From Vandiemenella viatica (Eukaryota > Arthropoda > Insecta > Orthoptera > Morabidae), in NCBI GenBank assembly GCA_031002005.1, contig JARYHS010013630.1, positions 29,475,504-29,539,503 of the forward strand: a stretch of 64,000 nt of DNA. The letters run 5' to 3'. A program made the translations under genes and the position numbers. A model generated the notes under the pieces. It did no database searches. It worked only from the letters and a program-made list of their open reading frames with translations, and had not been told where the DNA came from. Each line of letters starts with the position of its first letter. Within the stretch, counting starts at the first letter, position 1. Positions 10,776-20,929 of this stretch are shown in pieces.

Positions 10776-12010
10776 ATCTCAAGTGTTCTTAATGATTTCT
10801 ACAACGGATAAAATCTCAAACAACAGAATTTGTCTAAAATTTTTCATTACAAATGGAATTTTGTGTGATGAATCACTGAAAATGTTATGGAAGACTTATG
10901 ATGAATTGACTATAAAAAACACGTGCATATGAGTGGTATAGTTCATTCAAATGTGATCAAGATTTGCCTCACTCTGGTCAGCCATCAACATCTTCAACTG
11001 AAGTCAACATCACTAAAGTGAAGGGAATGGTGACTGAAAACATTCTCTGTGTCACAAATCAATTCGTTACATTTTAAACTATTGTTTGTACGTGAAACAT
11101 GTTGTTGACACATGACTACTTCCAAAAGACATGAATTTTCTTCAAAAACTCAATTGCATAAAGTTTTATTTATAAATGTTTCTCGGGAAACAAACCGAGT
11201 AATATCATTATTGATGCAAAATTTTCCGGCGACTTTATTCTCCGTCGCCATCTTCAGCAGTTGTAAGTCTTGAAGTCTGCCTTGAAGTCAGCCTTGAAGT
11301 CAGCCTTGAAAACATGCTAGAATGAGTCAATTCTGATGCCACATTCATAAAAAGCATCGTAACTGGTGATGAGACATGGGTTTACGAGTCTGATAAGGAA
11401 ACCAGTCAACAAGCTTTGGAATGGCATCTTCCAACTGAGTCGAAACTGAAAAAACCACATCAAAGTCAGTCAAATGTCAAGGTGATGTTGACTGTTTTCA
11501 TTGAGTATCATGGTGTTGTGCACTCATAATTTTTGCCAGAAAGTCAGACTTTAAATCAAGAATATTATCTGATTGTTATGTGGCATTTGAGAGAGCAAAT
11601 TCATCAAAAAAGAACAAATTTGAAGAAAGTAATGGATTTTTCACCACTATAATGCACCATCTCACAGGCTATCATTGTGAATTAATTTCTGTCCAAAACT
11701 TAACAAATACCATCAAACAACCACTGTAATCAACTGATATGGCTCCGCCGGCTATTTTCTCTTTACAAAACTCTAAGTAACGCATTGGGGCACCTGTTTT
11801 CGGTTGATACAAGGCATAAAAGAGAATTTGTGGTGAGAACTGAAATTGAATCCAGAAAAAGCATTTACAAAATGTCATGATGCCTGGATTATTCAATAGC
11901 ATAAGTGTATTATTTCGAAAGGGGCTTACTTTGAAGGCACTACAATACTTTTGGGTGAATAATAAATATTTTGTGTTTTATTGACCAATTGCTGGTACTT
12001 TTTTGACAGA
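10776..12010 (+). pseudogene. Decayed mariner transposase, second family
   Basis: Scattered frames give the mariner N-terminal helix (RICLKFFITNGILCDESLKM) and SGQPSTSSTE-like linker. Next come the first catalytic block IVTGDETWVYESDKETSQQA and KVMLTVFIEYHGVVHS. The end is decayed and near SLYKTLSNALGHLFSV, then a C-terminal block with YFERGLL-like residues. The second and third aspartates are not clearly readable. Multiple stops and a foreign insertion near 11163-11263 show this is an old copy. It differs in sequence from the mariners at 3892 and 47534. Confidence 0.8.
11163..11263 (-). repeat. Insertion in mariner with ribozyme-like hairpin, possible Penelope terminal fragment
   Basis: It interrupts mariner coding similarity. 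On the minus strand it reads CTGAAGA, then a hairpin GGCGAC...GTCGCC, then GGAAA. This is the layout of a hammerhead core with one changed base. A second hairpin CTCGG...CCGAG follows. Similar to, but distinct from, the modules at 12.1-13.7 kb. Short tandem copies of a GAAGTCAGCCTT-like unit follow at 11270-11310. Confidence 0.4.
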
Positions 12011-12202
12011 GCAGTACTTCAGTGTATGTAGGACAGGGTAATTTAGCAAAGAGGGATGTGCATGACACATGCAGTAGGCCGTGGTGTGTGCACAACCCTT
12101 CTTGCCATACGGTCGAGTCCTACATAAATAAATAAGATTTTAAACTGAAATACTGTAAATTTTTCACAGGAGTTCAGCCGGATAGTGTCGTAAAATGACA
12201 AC

Positions 12203-12234
12203 GTTTCCACAACCGGCTTGGTTGTCTTCATCAG
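12203..12234 (-). ncRNA. Hammerhead-ribozyme-like core (P1)
   Basis: Minus strand: CTGATGA, then a hairpin ACAACC-AAGCC-GGTTGT, then GGAAAC. These are the invariant CUGAUGA and GAAA blocks around stem II. Outer stems I and III are not convincingly paired by eye, so activity is unproven. Penelope-like elements are known to carry such motifs. Confidence 0.5.
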
Positions 12235-12396
12235 ATCTATTACTTTAGATATTATTACCTGAAATCACAAACTAGACAGGCTTAGTATTCGGCGAAAATC
12301 TGACTCTGTCTATCGATGATTGCCAGGCTGCCCAATCGGCGCATGGCAGAACTGGTATGCGTGATCTGCCAACTGAGGGTATCAATGTTGCGGACA

Positions 12397-12456
12397 GCGT
12401 ATGAAACCATACCTGGTCACCCAACCAAGTATTAATCACGCCCAACGTTGCTTACA
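12397..12456 (-). repeat. 5S-rRNA-like segment (in P1)
   Basis: Minus strand contains TTAATACTTGGTTGGGTGACC preceded by AAGCAACGTTGGGCGTGA. This corresponds to the 3' half of the 5S rRNA internal promoter (box A, intermediate element and box C region). The 5' half of 5S rRNA is absent, so it is not a 5S gene. Confidence 0.7.
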
Positions 12457-12499
12457 GAAGCCACCTAGACCACTGTCTGTACATGAAAAACCATCAAAA

Positions 12500-12982
12500 A
12501 CTTTTGCATTCTGCCATATGCCGGGAACACGTCGGGAAAGATTGGAAGACTCTTGGTGCGGTCTGGTATAAAAAGCATCTTCCTGGCGCCTGCCAAGATA
12601 CGTGATGTGCTTCGTTCAATTAAGGATGATTTAGGCCTAAGAATTCCTGGAATTTATCCCATACCATGTGAATGTGGCAAAGTGTACTTTGGACAGACAG
12701 TCAGAATGATCGCTGAACGTATTACCGAGCACAAATGACACTTAAGGATGGTACAAGTGTAAAAGTCCGCGATAGCCGAACATGCTTTTGATGAAGAGCA
12801 TAAGATAGAGTTTGATAAAATGGTGGTGCGGCCAGGGTCTCTTCATTCTGGGACTCAGTAATCAGGGAGGCATTGGAAATACAGTTGAATGATAATAACA
12901 TCAATAGGGACAAGGGACTCTACCTGAGTGAAGCCTGCAGACCGATTATTAGGGATCTAAGAAATCTTCTCAACAAGGCGTA
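12500..12982 (+). pseudogene. Penelope-like GIY-YIG endonuclease C-terminus
   Basis: After a frame change near 12550 the frame reads LVRSGIKSIFLAPAKIRDVL, KDDLGLRIPGIYPIPCECGK and VYFGQTVRMIAERITEHK. PGIY and VYFG occupy the GIY and YIG positions; CxC precedes the second. After a TGA it continues with KSAIAEHAF, shifts frame once, and ends DLRNLLNKA and stop at 12982. This is the end of a Penelope-like retroelement protein. The upstream reverse transcriptase is missing. Stops and frameshifts make it non-functional. Confidence 0.83.
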
Positions 12983-13034
12983 ATGGATGCAAATTGACGC
13001 TGTGGATTAAGTTGCCAGCACATCCGGCCACCAG

Positions 13035-13093
13035 TTAAGCTACAAAGGGTGTGGTTAATACTTGGATGGGTGACCAGGTATGGTTTCATACGC
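13035..13093 (+). repeat. 5S-rRNA-like segment (in P2)
   Basis: TTAAGCTACAAAGGGTGTGG followed by TTAATACTTGGATGGGTGACC matches the 3' internal control region of 5S rRNA (consensus near GGTTAGTACTTGGATGGG). It could serve as a type 1 Pol III promoter part, as in 5S-derived SINEs; box A lies at the left edge. Confidence 0.75.
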
Positions 13094-13251
13094 AGTCCGC
13101 AACATCGATACATTCAGTTGGCAGATCGCTCATCCCAGTTCTGCCGTGCACCGATTGAGTGGCAATCATCGATCTAGACGGAGTCAGATTTAACCGGCTG
13201 CTAAGCCAGTCTAGTTTGTGAGTTCAGGTAATAATATCTGAAGTAATGGAC

Positions 13252-13282
13252 CTGATGAAGACAACCAAGCCTGTTGTCGAAA
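13252..13282 (+). ncRNA. Hammerhead-ribozyme-like core (P2)
   Basis: CTGATGA, hairpin GACAAC-CAAGCCT-GTTGTC, then GAAA. AGC/GCT flanks after GAAA could begin stem III. Same layout as P1 and P3. Confidence 0.5.
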
Positions 13283-13378
13283 AGCTGTCATTTTACGACG
13301 CTACCCGGTTGAACTCCTCAATACGCCAGGAAAATCTCCACTCACGTACTGTAAAGTGTGTTTATTTTTTCATGCGCA

Positions 13379-13665
13379 TACGCAGTCCGCAACATCAATA
13401 CATTCAGTTGGCAGATCGCGCATCCCAGTTCTGCCGTGCACCGATTGAGTGGCAATCATCGATCTAGACGGAGTCAGATTTAACCGGCTGCTAAGCCAGT
13501 CTAGTTTGTGAGTTCAGGTAATATCTGAAGTAATGGACCTGATGAAGACAACCAAGCCTGTTGTCGAAACGCTGTCATTTTACGACACTATCCGGTTGAA
13601 CTCCACAATATGCCAGGAAAATCTCCACTCACGTACTGTAAAGTGTGTTTATTTTTTCATGTCTG
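13379..13665 (+). repeat. Penelope-associated terminal module P3 (lacks 5S-like head)
   Basis: A direct tandem copy of 13090-13378, starting ACGCAGTCCGCAACATC. It lacks the 5S-like head, as a truncated tandem repeat would. Differences from P2 are single substitutions and a 3-base deletion. Confidence 0.75.
13539..13569 (+). ncRNA. Hammerhead-ribozyme-like core (P3)
   Basis: CTGATGA, hairpin GACAAC-CAAGCCT-GTTGTC, GAAAC. Stem II is unchanged relative to P2 and changed but still paired relative to P1 (one G-C versus C-G type difference), so pairing is kept. Confidence 0.5.
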
Positions 13666-14131
13666 CATGTTCATTTGGTCCTCTTGCCTTCATCTATGGT
13701 ATACAACATATAGAATGAACAAGAATGAATCTAAACAGTTTGACCTTGATTTTTAGACATTTCCTTCCAAGGAGTTGAACCACTTGCATGATAGGCCAAG
13801 GTAATGGCCGAAAGCATCAAATGAAATATAACCCCAAGTTAACTTGATGCATCTACAGACCTGGCTCAATGAAAGAAGAATAAATGCAAATTAATACAAT
13901 AAACCTAACTGCTTCTCAAAAAGAGCCTGAAATAGGGTGGTGGTGTCCCCCCTTCCTTCTCTAAGAAATAAATAAATTCCTTTAATCCATTTCGAACTTT
14001 GAACGCCTGTGTGTGTAAATTTTCATAGTAGTATAGTTCCAATAGAGTTCAGCATAGTTTTACCATAATTTTCTGTTTACATGTATGGGAAATTATGAAT
14101 AAGAGGAATTAATATGAGTTATTATTACTAC
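13666..14131. other. Intron downstream of THOC5 exon, no gene
   Basis: The region lies just 3' of the exon at 14132 on the coding strand. It holds the GTAGTA donor at its edge, then AT-rich sequence. Nothing else recognised. Confidence 0.5.
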
Positions 14132-14238
14132 CTCCTGATCTGAATCAGAATCATCAGGATCTTCAGACTCGGCTAATGATTGCTTCAGAGATCTTGCCTC
14201 TTCCTCGTCCCCTGTGACTGACACACTCATCAGTGGAT
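14132..14238 (-). CDS. THOC5: THOC5 internal exon (second visible)
   Basis: Host exon of the THO complex subunit 5 gene. On the minus strand a TTTCTTTCTAG acceptor sits above 14238 and a GTAGTA donor below 14132. The first two bases complete the Asp codon begun by the exon at 56316-56448. The peptide then reads PLMSVSVTGDEEEARSLKQS and LAESEDPDDSDSDQE. This fits the THOC5 stretch LSVxIxG-xxxEAKAL followed by an acidic Asp/Ser-rich run. The length of 107 bases brings the frame to phase 0, matching the next exon. Serine/acidic residues suggest a flexible linker. It lies 42.1 kb from its upstream neighbour, across transposon-filled intron. Confidence 0.9.
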
Positions 14239-14409
14239 CTAGAAAGAAACATATTGAAAATAAAAATCAGATATTTCTGTAATCTCAAAATAAGTGATTA
14301 AAACATTTTCATTTACATTTAATTTAACTGCAAAGAAGCTCTTGACCCAATGGCAATTTCGCTATAGACCCACTTTCATATCTCAAGTTATTTTAATATA
14401 TATATATAT

Positions 14410-15627
14410 CACGTGTGTTTCCCTATAATTCACTTTTCAGTCGCCACTACATGGAGTTTCCTGTTGTGCACAACATTGGCCGAATGCCGATAGCTGTGGC
14501 GGTGTGGGAGATATGATGGTTAAAAGTGGTTGATGCATGGCATTTTCATATTTCGACAAAAGACTTGTGTATCCTTATACTTCTCTTTCCTGCCACAACT
14601 ACATAGGATAGACCATTGATGTTTGTGTGTGGTAATAGCCTCGAATCTCCAATCATGTACTATGGTGGTTATATGTCAGTAGTTATGGAGGTGTGGGAGA
14701 TATGATGGTTGAATGTGGTCCACCTGCGCACTTTCATATTTGTACCAAAGACGTGTCATGGTGTATCACTTTTCAGCCAAAACTATCTAGCGCAGATCAC
14801 TGGTGTCACCCATCGATCACAACATTGACCGAATTTCGGTAACTGTGGGAGATATGGTGGCTGAAAGTGGCCGATCAAGGATTTTTCCGTATTTCGACCA
14901 AAGAATTGTGTCTCCGTATATGTCACTTTGCTGCCACAACTACATACCATAGACCATTGGTGTTTGTGTATGGTAGTGGTATCGTGTACTATGGTGATTA
15001 GATGTCAGTAACTATGGGGGTGTGGGAGATATGGTGGTTGAAGGTGGTTGACGTAGGGCATTTTCCTGTATCTACCAAAGACGTGTTTGTCCCAATATTT
15101 CACATTGCAGTCAGAACTACAAAGCACAGACCACGGACATTTGTGTGTGGTAATATTCTGGAGTCTTCCATCGTGCACTATGGCGATTGGATGTTGGTAG
15201 CTGTGGGGTAGTGGTAGATATGGTGGTTGAAAGTGGTGGACCCAATAAAAAATATATACATGTGTCTCCCGATATTTCTCTCTACAGCCAAAACTACCCA
15301 TCGCAGTCCACTGGTGATTGTGTATGGTTTTAATCTCAAGTCTCCCACCATGAACCATGGTAGTGTCATGTCGGGAGCTATTGTGGTGTGGGAGATAGGG
15401 TGGTTGAAATTGGTCTATGGAGGGTAATTTATATTTCGACCAAAGACATTTGTGTCCCTATATTTCACTTTGCAGCCATAAATACCCTGTGCAGGTAATT
15501 GATGTTTGTGGTATTAGCCTCGAGTCTTCCATCATGCAGTATGGTGGTCACATTTTTGTAGCTGTCAATCAAAATTCTTTACAATCATGAATGAATTTGT
15601 GGGCATCGGCTAGTTTAATCATAAATT
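14410..15627 (+). mobile_element. Satellite-bearing element, copy 1
   Basis: Begins CACGTGTGTTTCCCTATA directly after a TA run and ends near TTTACAATCATGAATGAA with ATAAATT. The same two ends flank the array at 31654-34503 in inverted orientation. The middle is about six units of roughly 180 bases; the phrase GTGTGGGAGATATGGTGGTTG recurs near 14502, 14691, 14850, 15029, 15207 and 15387. No coding sequence. It may be a transposon that carries a tandem array rather than an ordinary satellite. Confidence 0.75.
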
Positions 15628-15664
15628 CATCCAATACAATTTTATCACTCATCTACTCTTGCCT

Positions 15665-15790
15665 GTTACAAATTTTAATTTTTATCACTTTCAGCATTTT
15701 TGCCAATTTGTTCATCATTTCCCCTGGTGACGTATTCCCGTCCCTTACTACTGAACCATGTGAGTTCCTACTTCAGCCATCATTAATCTG
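15665..15790 (-). pseudogene. LINE RT C-terminal tail fragment
   Basis: Minus strand reads VRDGNTSPGEMMNKLAKMLK then VIKIKICN. The LINE copy at 43155-43833 has VRDWNELPRGMMNSLPKTLK then EFKVKIC. So this is a short relic of the same family. Too short to say more. Confidence 0.65.
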
Positions 15791-16159
15791 TAAATATATG
15801 CATATAATTAATTTAATATGTGTAATCTCTGTAAACTAATAACGCTTCATAGCAGTGGTAAAATTTTAGTGTGTGGGTTAGCTAGTAAGTTAAGTTGCAG
15901 AACTGGTAATTTTTAGTGTTAACAGTTGGCAGGAGCATTAGGTGAAAGCCACCAGAGGTTAATTGTGCATGTTAAAAGTGATAACACACATGGTTTTTGT
16001 TCGATCTAGTAACATGACGCGCTGTCGCCACATTACAAGGTGCATTTTTATTATATATGTCATAATGTTAGAGTAATTTACATAAATCTAACCACCTAAA
16101 TAGATTTATGCTGTAATTTTATAAAGTACGCAAGATTCCAAGTGAGGACTGTAATGAAA
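15791..16159. other. Intron, no gene seen
   Basis: AT-rich. A CGCTGTCGCCAC motif at about 16020 resembles the GGCGACTGTG motif of the LTR-like repeats but alone supports nothing. Confidence 0.4.
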
Positions 16160-16982
16160 TGGTGAACATACAGTGTATCTTGGTAAAGCGAATATTAAAG
16201 AATTATTGAACTATGTAGACTTGAAGCTAATCGTGGTCTTCCCAAACCATGGCGACAGGACGTCGCGGATCTGGGGTTTGCCGGACCACACACTCTGCTC
16301 CCTGGGGATGGGCGGTCAACAAGGTCACTCACCGGGCGGGAAATGCCTGCCGCCCGAACACATAGTCGTCCCCAAACGCAGCTGAATATGTCCGACCTCT
16401 GTTAGATACGCTGGGCAAATCAGATATCGGGGATATCACGTGACATTGGGTGCCGACCTGAAGATCCAATCCAAATAAGCGTATAACTTAAAATCCTGGG
16501 AATTTCTGTTATATGTGAGCTTCGAGACTACAAGGGGCGGAGCGAGAAGTTTCCTTGCGAGGGAGAAGAGCTACGAACGGCAATTCGATCTTCGAGTCCA
16601 TGCTATGCGAGTCTAGTCTGAGGTTGTCTTGGAAAGTTGACTTCTTTCGCCAACTGCTGCTATACGACTTCTGGTTGTCGGCTTGATGCAGCAAGCTTAT
16701 CATGGCAACACAGCCGGTAATGCGATAACGCGCGTTGTCAGACCAGAGATGCCTGTAGCCGTGGGTCCGCTCCAGTCACCGAAGACATCAGATGCAGAAC
16801 TACAATGGTACCTTATTACGACCAAGCCATCTGATTGTGCATTCCGTGAAACAGAACCCTTAAACGACTTTGAGAGGATAGATCCATGTTCTCACTTTGT
16901 AATTGTAAAATACCCCTGAGCTAGCGGTATAATTTGCCAGGACTAGTTATTTTTGAATGATATTGTTCATTCGTGGCGCCCA
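16160..16982 (+). other. Possible LTR/leader segment ending in TGGCGCCCA
   Basis: This stretch is clearly GC-richer than its surroundings and has CpG. It ends in TGGCGCCCA (16974-16982), which resembles a tRNA-Lys primer-binding site used by some LTR retrotransposons. No second LTR or pol is adjacent. Alternative: an unrelated GC-rich repeat. Confidence 0.3.
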
Positions 16983-18504
16983 TGATTTTCTTTTTAACTG
17001 TAAAGTCACAGTATTATGATACCTTTGTCTGAGGTCGTCATAACTTGTATTTTTCATTGTTTCCAACTGTCATTATTTCTTGCATTTTGATTCTGAGATA
17101 TATTTAAAAGTAAATATACAATTGTTTGCTTGCTCATGATGGCTAATTGTACCTCTGAGCGTTGGTTGCTTTTGTGATTTTGCCAATTTGTGTTAATGTT
17201 AACGGTAAATTCGCTCAGACTTGTAATCGCCAGTGATAAGAAAATAAATGTCATATTGTGACAATTTTTCCCAAATTCCAACTAACGTCGAGATTCTTGC
17301 AAAATTAATAAATTTTCACTCCTTAATAAAAATAAAAAATCCACAATTATTAATCATAAAGGTATGAAAGATAATTGTAACGTAGTTTGCCCACCAAGGC
17401 ACCCACTACAATATATATGGAGCACAAGCTCTTGATATGTTAAACACTGTCAAAGAGGAAAGTATAAAATGTTTTGTACGAGAAAGTGTATATGTATTAC
17501 ATGTTGACCGAGTTGGCAAGTTTTAAATGTGTTCACTTAGAAAAAAGCATGGTGGTGTATCATTGACTAGCCACAATTAGCTATCTACATGCACTCTTTA
17601 ATAATTCTTGGTAACCGAGTACTTTCAATAGCAAGCGAGTAGAAACATCGTGGCAAAGAATGTATATAAATGGGCCAACAGTCTTTCAGACAAGGGCTAC
17701 TAATTAATGTGTTGAGTTAAATATTTCAAAAAGTTCCTCGTGCAACAACATTAAGAGTTAGCACTAAATATTTCTAACAGTGATACTCGAGTAAACAACA
17801 AAAGGAAAATCAAAACCTATAAATGAAATTATCCCATTCCCTTATTCCTGAAATTAAGTACAATTTTTCAATTACATTAACTACTCCTAATGCTTCCAAT
17901 GACATCCATACAAGCAGCATTGAAAATATCAGCGTTTGACACTTCCAGTGTCTCCTAATTCAGCTGTTTTATCATATCAGTTACTGGAAAACAAATTCAG
18001 CTGCCCACTTCTGCAATCCCTCCAACCAATAAATTTGATACCCCCAAAAAAAAGGGTCTCATACTATTCCACCATATTCAAGCAATGGCATCACCAAGGC
18101 TTTGTAAATTGATACTATCACTTTGGTACATCCCCTCACTATTATCTATGTATATCTATAAAACAAAAACCATGTATATTAGTTCCAGAAAAAACTACTG
18201 CACTGATTTCAGTGGAATTTTCGCCATTTTAAAGATTAGAATCTCAATTGAATCATTTGGTATGTCTTATGCTTCAACATTACATAGTGCCAGAGAAGTA
18301 AGTTAAAAGTATAGCATCAAACACCAAAGATGAAATACCAACTAGATGCATACACCATACTTCATAAAAAGTAATAGCTATATTATCACATGTAAAGTTT
18401 CCTTCTTTATATTTTGTTTTTATTTAAACTCCGCTGATAGTCATATTAGATTCGAAGAGGAGGATATGTAAATTAATTTTAATAATATAATGTACAAAAT
18501 CTTC
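16983..18504. other. Intron, no gene seen
   Basis: AT-rich sequence without coding similarity, RNA gene or element termini that I can recognise. Confidence 0.45.
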
Positions 18505-18815
18505 TGAAAACTTCTTTGCTTCTCAGGCCACACTGCTACAGTCTCTGATGTGTGAAAGTGAAATTAAATTCATTTTTAATAGCAAGTAAAGTATATTTGA
18601 TGGGGAACATGAAAGTGAACTGTTTAAAGCCTTTAATGTAGAACTTACCCAGAGATCCTTCGTTTCTTGAAACTACGATCTCAGGTCGAACAGCTACAAT
18701 CTCTGATGTTTGTAAGTGAAATAATATTCTCTCTTAATAGTAAGTAATGTGTATCTGACAGGTTTTAACATGAAAATGAACTTTTTTAAACCTTCAGTGA
18801 TGGCACTTCTGTTAT
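18505..18815. repeat. Tandem degenerate repeat, two units
   Basis: The phrase CTACAGTCTCTGATGTGTG (about 18537) with AACATGAAAGTGAACTGTTT recurs near 18690 as CTACAATCTCTGATGTTTG with AACATGAAAATGAACTTTTT. The spacing is about 160-170 bases. Confidence 0.6.
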
Positions 18816-19156
18816 TTTTATGATTTATTGTTGAACTATTCTGTCTTTTCCACATTTTCTGAAAAACTTCATTGTTTATATTGTTGAACGAATCAATGTG
18901 GTTATTTTGATGAAACTTGGTACACATGTAGAGCAGCTAAAAATATTGCAGGAATATGACAACTCGAACCATATCTTTTTTTCTGCTACATCAGGCGTAC
19001 AAATATGTAAAGAAAATGGAGCAATTGACATGAAATTTGATTCACAAGTGCAGAAAACTTATGTCTGTTATGATTTCAGTTTTTTTGAGGGCAAATCAAC
19101 CTAGATCCTACCAGGCAATGCTGGGAACTCTGTTGGTATATATATATATATATATA
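18816..19156. other. Intron ending in (TA)n run
   Basis: No gene. A TA run at about 19137-19156 forms the landing site of the MITE that follows. Confidence 0.5.
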
Positions 19157-19633
19157 CAGGGTGTCCAGAAAAGGACTCCCTGATTTCAAAATTAAATATC
19201 TCGAAAACAAAGATCGATAGAGGAATGCAGTAAACGGTATGTTTATTGTGACAGCTGTAAGAAGTGTATACAGCAGTGTGAAATAATAGTTACAAAAGCT
19301 GCTAACAGATGGCGCTGTACGCTCTACGCTGTACTGCTCATATCAGCATACATAAGTGAAATAATCGTATGAAAACAATCTTTGCAAACAATCACATCAC
19401 AATGTTTTCAAAATGTTCACCATTGGCACTACCCTGAGCTTCGGATCACTATTTAGGCATTACGTATGGCGATTACAGCGCCATCTGTTAGCAGCATTTG
19501 TAACTATTATTTCAAACTGCAGTATACACTTCTTACAGCTGTCACAATAAACATACCGTTTACTGCATTCCTCTATCGATCTTTGTTTTCGAGATATTTA
19601 ATTTTGAAATCAGGGAGTCCTTTTCTGGACACC

Positions 19634-19636
<3 letters not shown>
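19157..19636. mobile_element. Long-TIR MITE inserted in a TA repeat, 480 bp
   Basis: It starts CAGGGTGTCCAGAAAAGGAC and ends in the complement, inside a TA run. The inverted repeats are about 163 bases each (19157-19320 and 19473-19636), including a GCTGCTAACAGATGGCGCTG block. The loop is about 150 bases. The TA target and CAGGGTGTCC start suggest a Tc1/mariner-type non-autonomous element. No transposase inside. Confidence 0.8.

Positions 19637-19686
<50 letters not shown>
19637..19686. repeat. (TA)n microsatellite
   Basis: About 25 TA units between the MITE and the following foldback. Confidence 0.9.
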
Positions 19687-19691
<5 letters not shown>

Positions 19692-19894
19692 AACATTGGA
19701 TAGGATAAAAAACCACCGCTTACCAAAGAAAGGGATTCCAGCGGCGTTGATACACGAAAAAAACACGAACACACAAAGAATAAAATTTTCGAGCATGGCT
19801 TTGTGTGTTCGTGTTTTTTTCGTGTACCAACGCCGCTGGAATCCCCTTCTTTGGTAAGCGGTGGTTTTTTATCCTATCCAATGTTCAATATATC
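19683..19894. repeat. Foldback made of two inverted D copies
   Basis: Two arms of about 94 bases, 19683-19776 and 19800-19894, are nearly perfect inverted repeats around a spacer of about 20 bases. The right arm read forward contains TTTGTGTGTTCGTGTTTTTT, CCGCTGGAATCCCC, then CTTTGGTAAGCGGTGGTTTT and TATCCTATCC. This is a dispersed-D unit, here in head-to-head form. Confidence 0.8.
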
Positions 19895-19924
19895 CGCTTT
19901 TAGCGCCTTTGTTTCCTAACAATC

Positions 19925-20880
19925 TGTATATATGAATGTTTGTCCTCTATGCGCTCCTACACCATCATCCGATCATGATGAAATTTTAGTGAGTTGTTGA
20001 GTGCACGTCTGCAAAAGGTTCCTGATCAAAAAAACACCCCCCCCCCCCCCTCTTACTCTTTATACTCCCTAATTTTAACAATTCCACAGGTTTTATCTGA
20101 TTTCGATGGAAAACAAACAGAAAAATACTGTCTACATTTGGTTTGCCTAAACCCATCCCTCTCCCCTTCAACCAACTCCCCTCTTAATTTCCAATGATTT
20201 TTATAGAAAGCCCAGTTTTATCCGATTTTGATGGAACTTTGCATACGTATACATTAAAACAATTTCTACATTTGGCTTACAAAAACCAACCCCTCTCCCC
20301 CTTTCCAGCCCCTTAATTTTTGTCAATGATTTCTATACAAAGCCATAATCGATACTGTTTTACCAATCGCCTTGAAAGATCACACATATATGTATCTTCT
20401 CATGGAGGTTTCTGACAAAACAAAAAATCCAAAAGCCACGCCTTCCCCCCTTTATACCCCTTAATTTTATACAAACCCACACTTTTTATCCAATTTCAAT
20501 GGAACATTGCACACATATACTTTAACACAAACAGAAAAATACTGTAGTCATCAGTTTTATGAACCCAATCCCTCTACCCTTTTGCACTCCCGTAACTACT
20601 GTCAATGCTCTTTATACGAAGTTACAGTTTCTACCCAATTTTAAAACAATCAGAAAAATACTGTTTACATTGGTTTGCCAAAGCCCAATCCCTCTCTCCC
20701 TCTACCTCCTCCCCTCTTATTTTCCAGTGATCTTTATAGAAACCAACACTTTTTATCCGATTTCGATGGAACTTTGCACACATATACTTTAAAAGAAGGA
20801 TAAAAATACTGTCTACATTTCGTTTATAAAAGCCAGCTACTCTTCTCCTTTACACCAACCCTATATTTTTGAACCTCAAT
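19925..20880. repeat. Tandem array of ~134-bp units, block 1
   Basis: The phrase TTATCCGATTTCGATGGAAC with TTTGCACACATATAC recurs in diverged form about every 123-136 bases (near 19970, 20095, 20218, 20350, 20484, 20620 and 20755). C-rich stretches such as CCCCTCTCCC lie between. Units are diverged, so the array is old. Confidence 0.75.
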
Positions 20881-20929
20881 TTTTTTGGCTGTATTCATGC
20901 TACATGTCACACATTTCTATAATGCATAG

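Larger units (their letters stand above)
12123..12456 (-). repeat. Penelope-associated terminal module P1 (inverted)
   Basis: On the minus strand this is a full-length match to the module at 13035-13378: a 5S-like head, then TCAGTTGGCAGATC, GTCAGATTT, AGTTTGTGA, and the CTGATGA hairpin-GAAA block. It lies upstream of the GIY-YIG fragment in the opposite orientation to P2 and P3. Inverted terminal copies are known for Penelope-like elements. Confidence 0.7.
13035..13378 (+). repeat. Penelope-associated terminal module P2
   Basis: Begins with a 5S-like head and ends with ACTGTAAAGTGTGTTTATTT. The part from 13090 is repeated at once as P3 with few changes, so P2 and P3 form a tandem pair with a 289-base period. 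Position just downstream of the endonuclease fits a Penelope pseudo-LTR. Confidence 0.75.

Noticed and set aside
12203..12234. A proven hammerhead ribozyme
   Set aside because: Only the core and stem II are clear. I could not pair stems I and III or place a consistent NUH cleavage triplet in all three copies.
13035..13093. A 5S rRNA gene
   Set aside because: Only the 3' internal-promoter half is present; the 5' half and the closing helix are missing.
13246..13718. Two small ORFs with nearly the same N-terminus (DLMKTTKPVV...), plus a third reversed at 12043-12231
   Set aside because: They are translations of the P1-P3 repeat modules over the ribozyme-like core. The frame is not kept beyond the repeat and there is no protein family match.
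14410..15627. CRISPR-like array
   Set aside because: Units of about 180 bases are diverged along their whole length with no short identical repeats or spacers; the setting is a eukaryotic intron.
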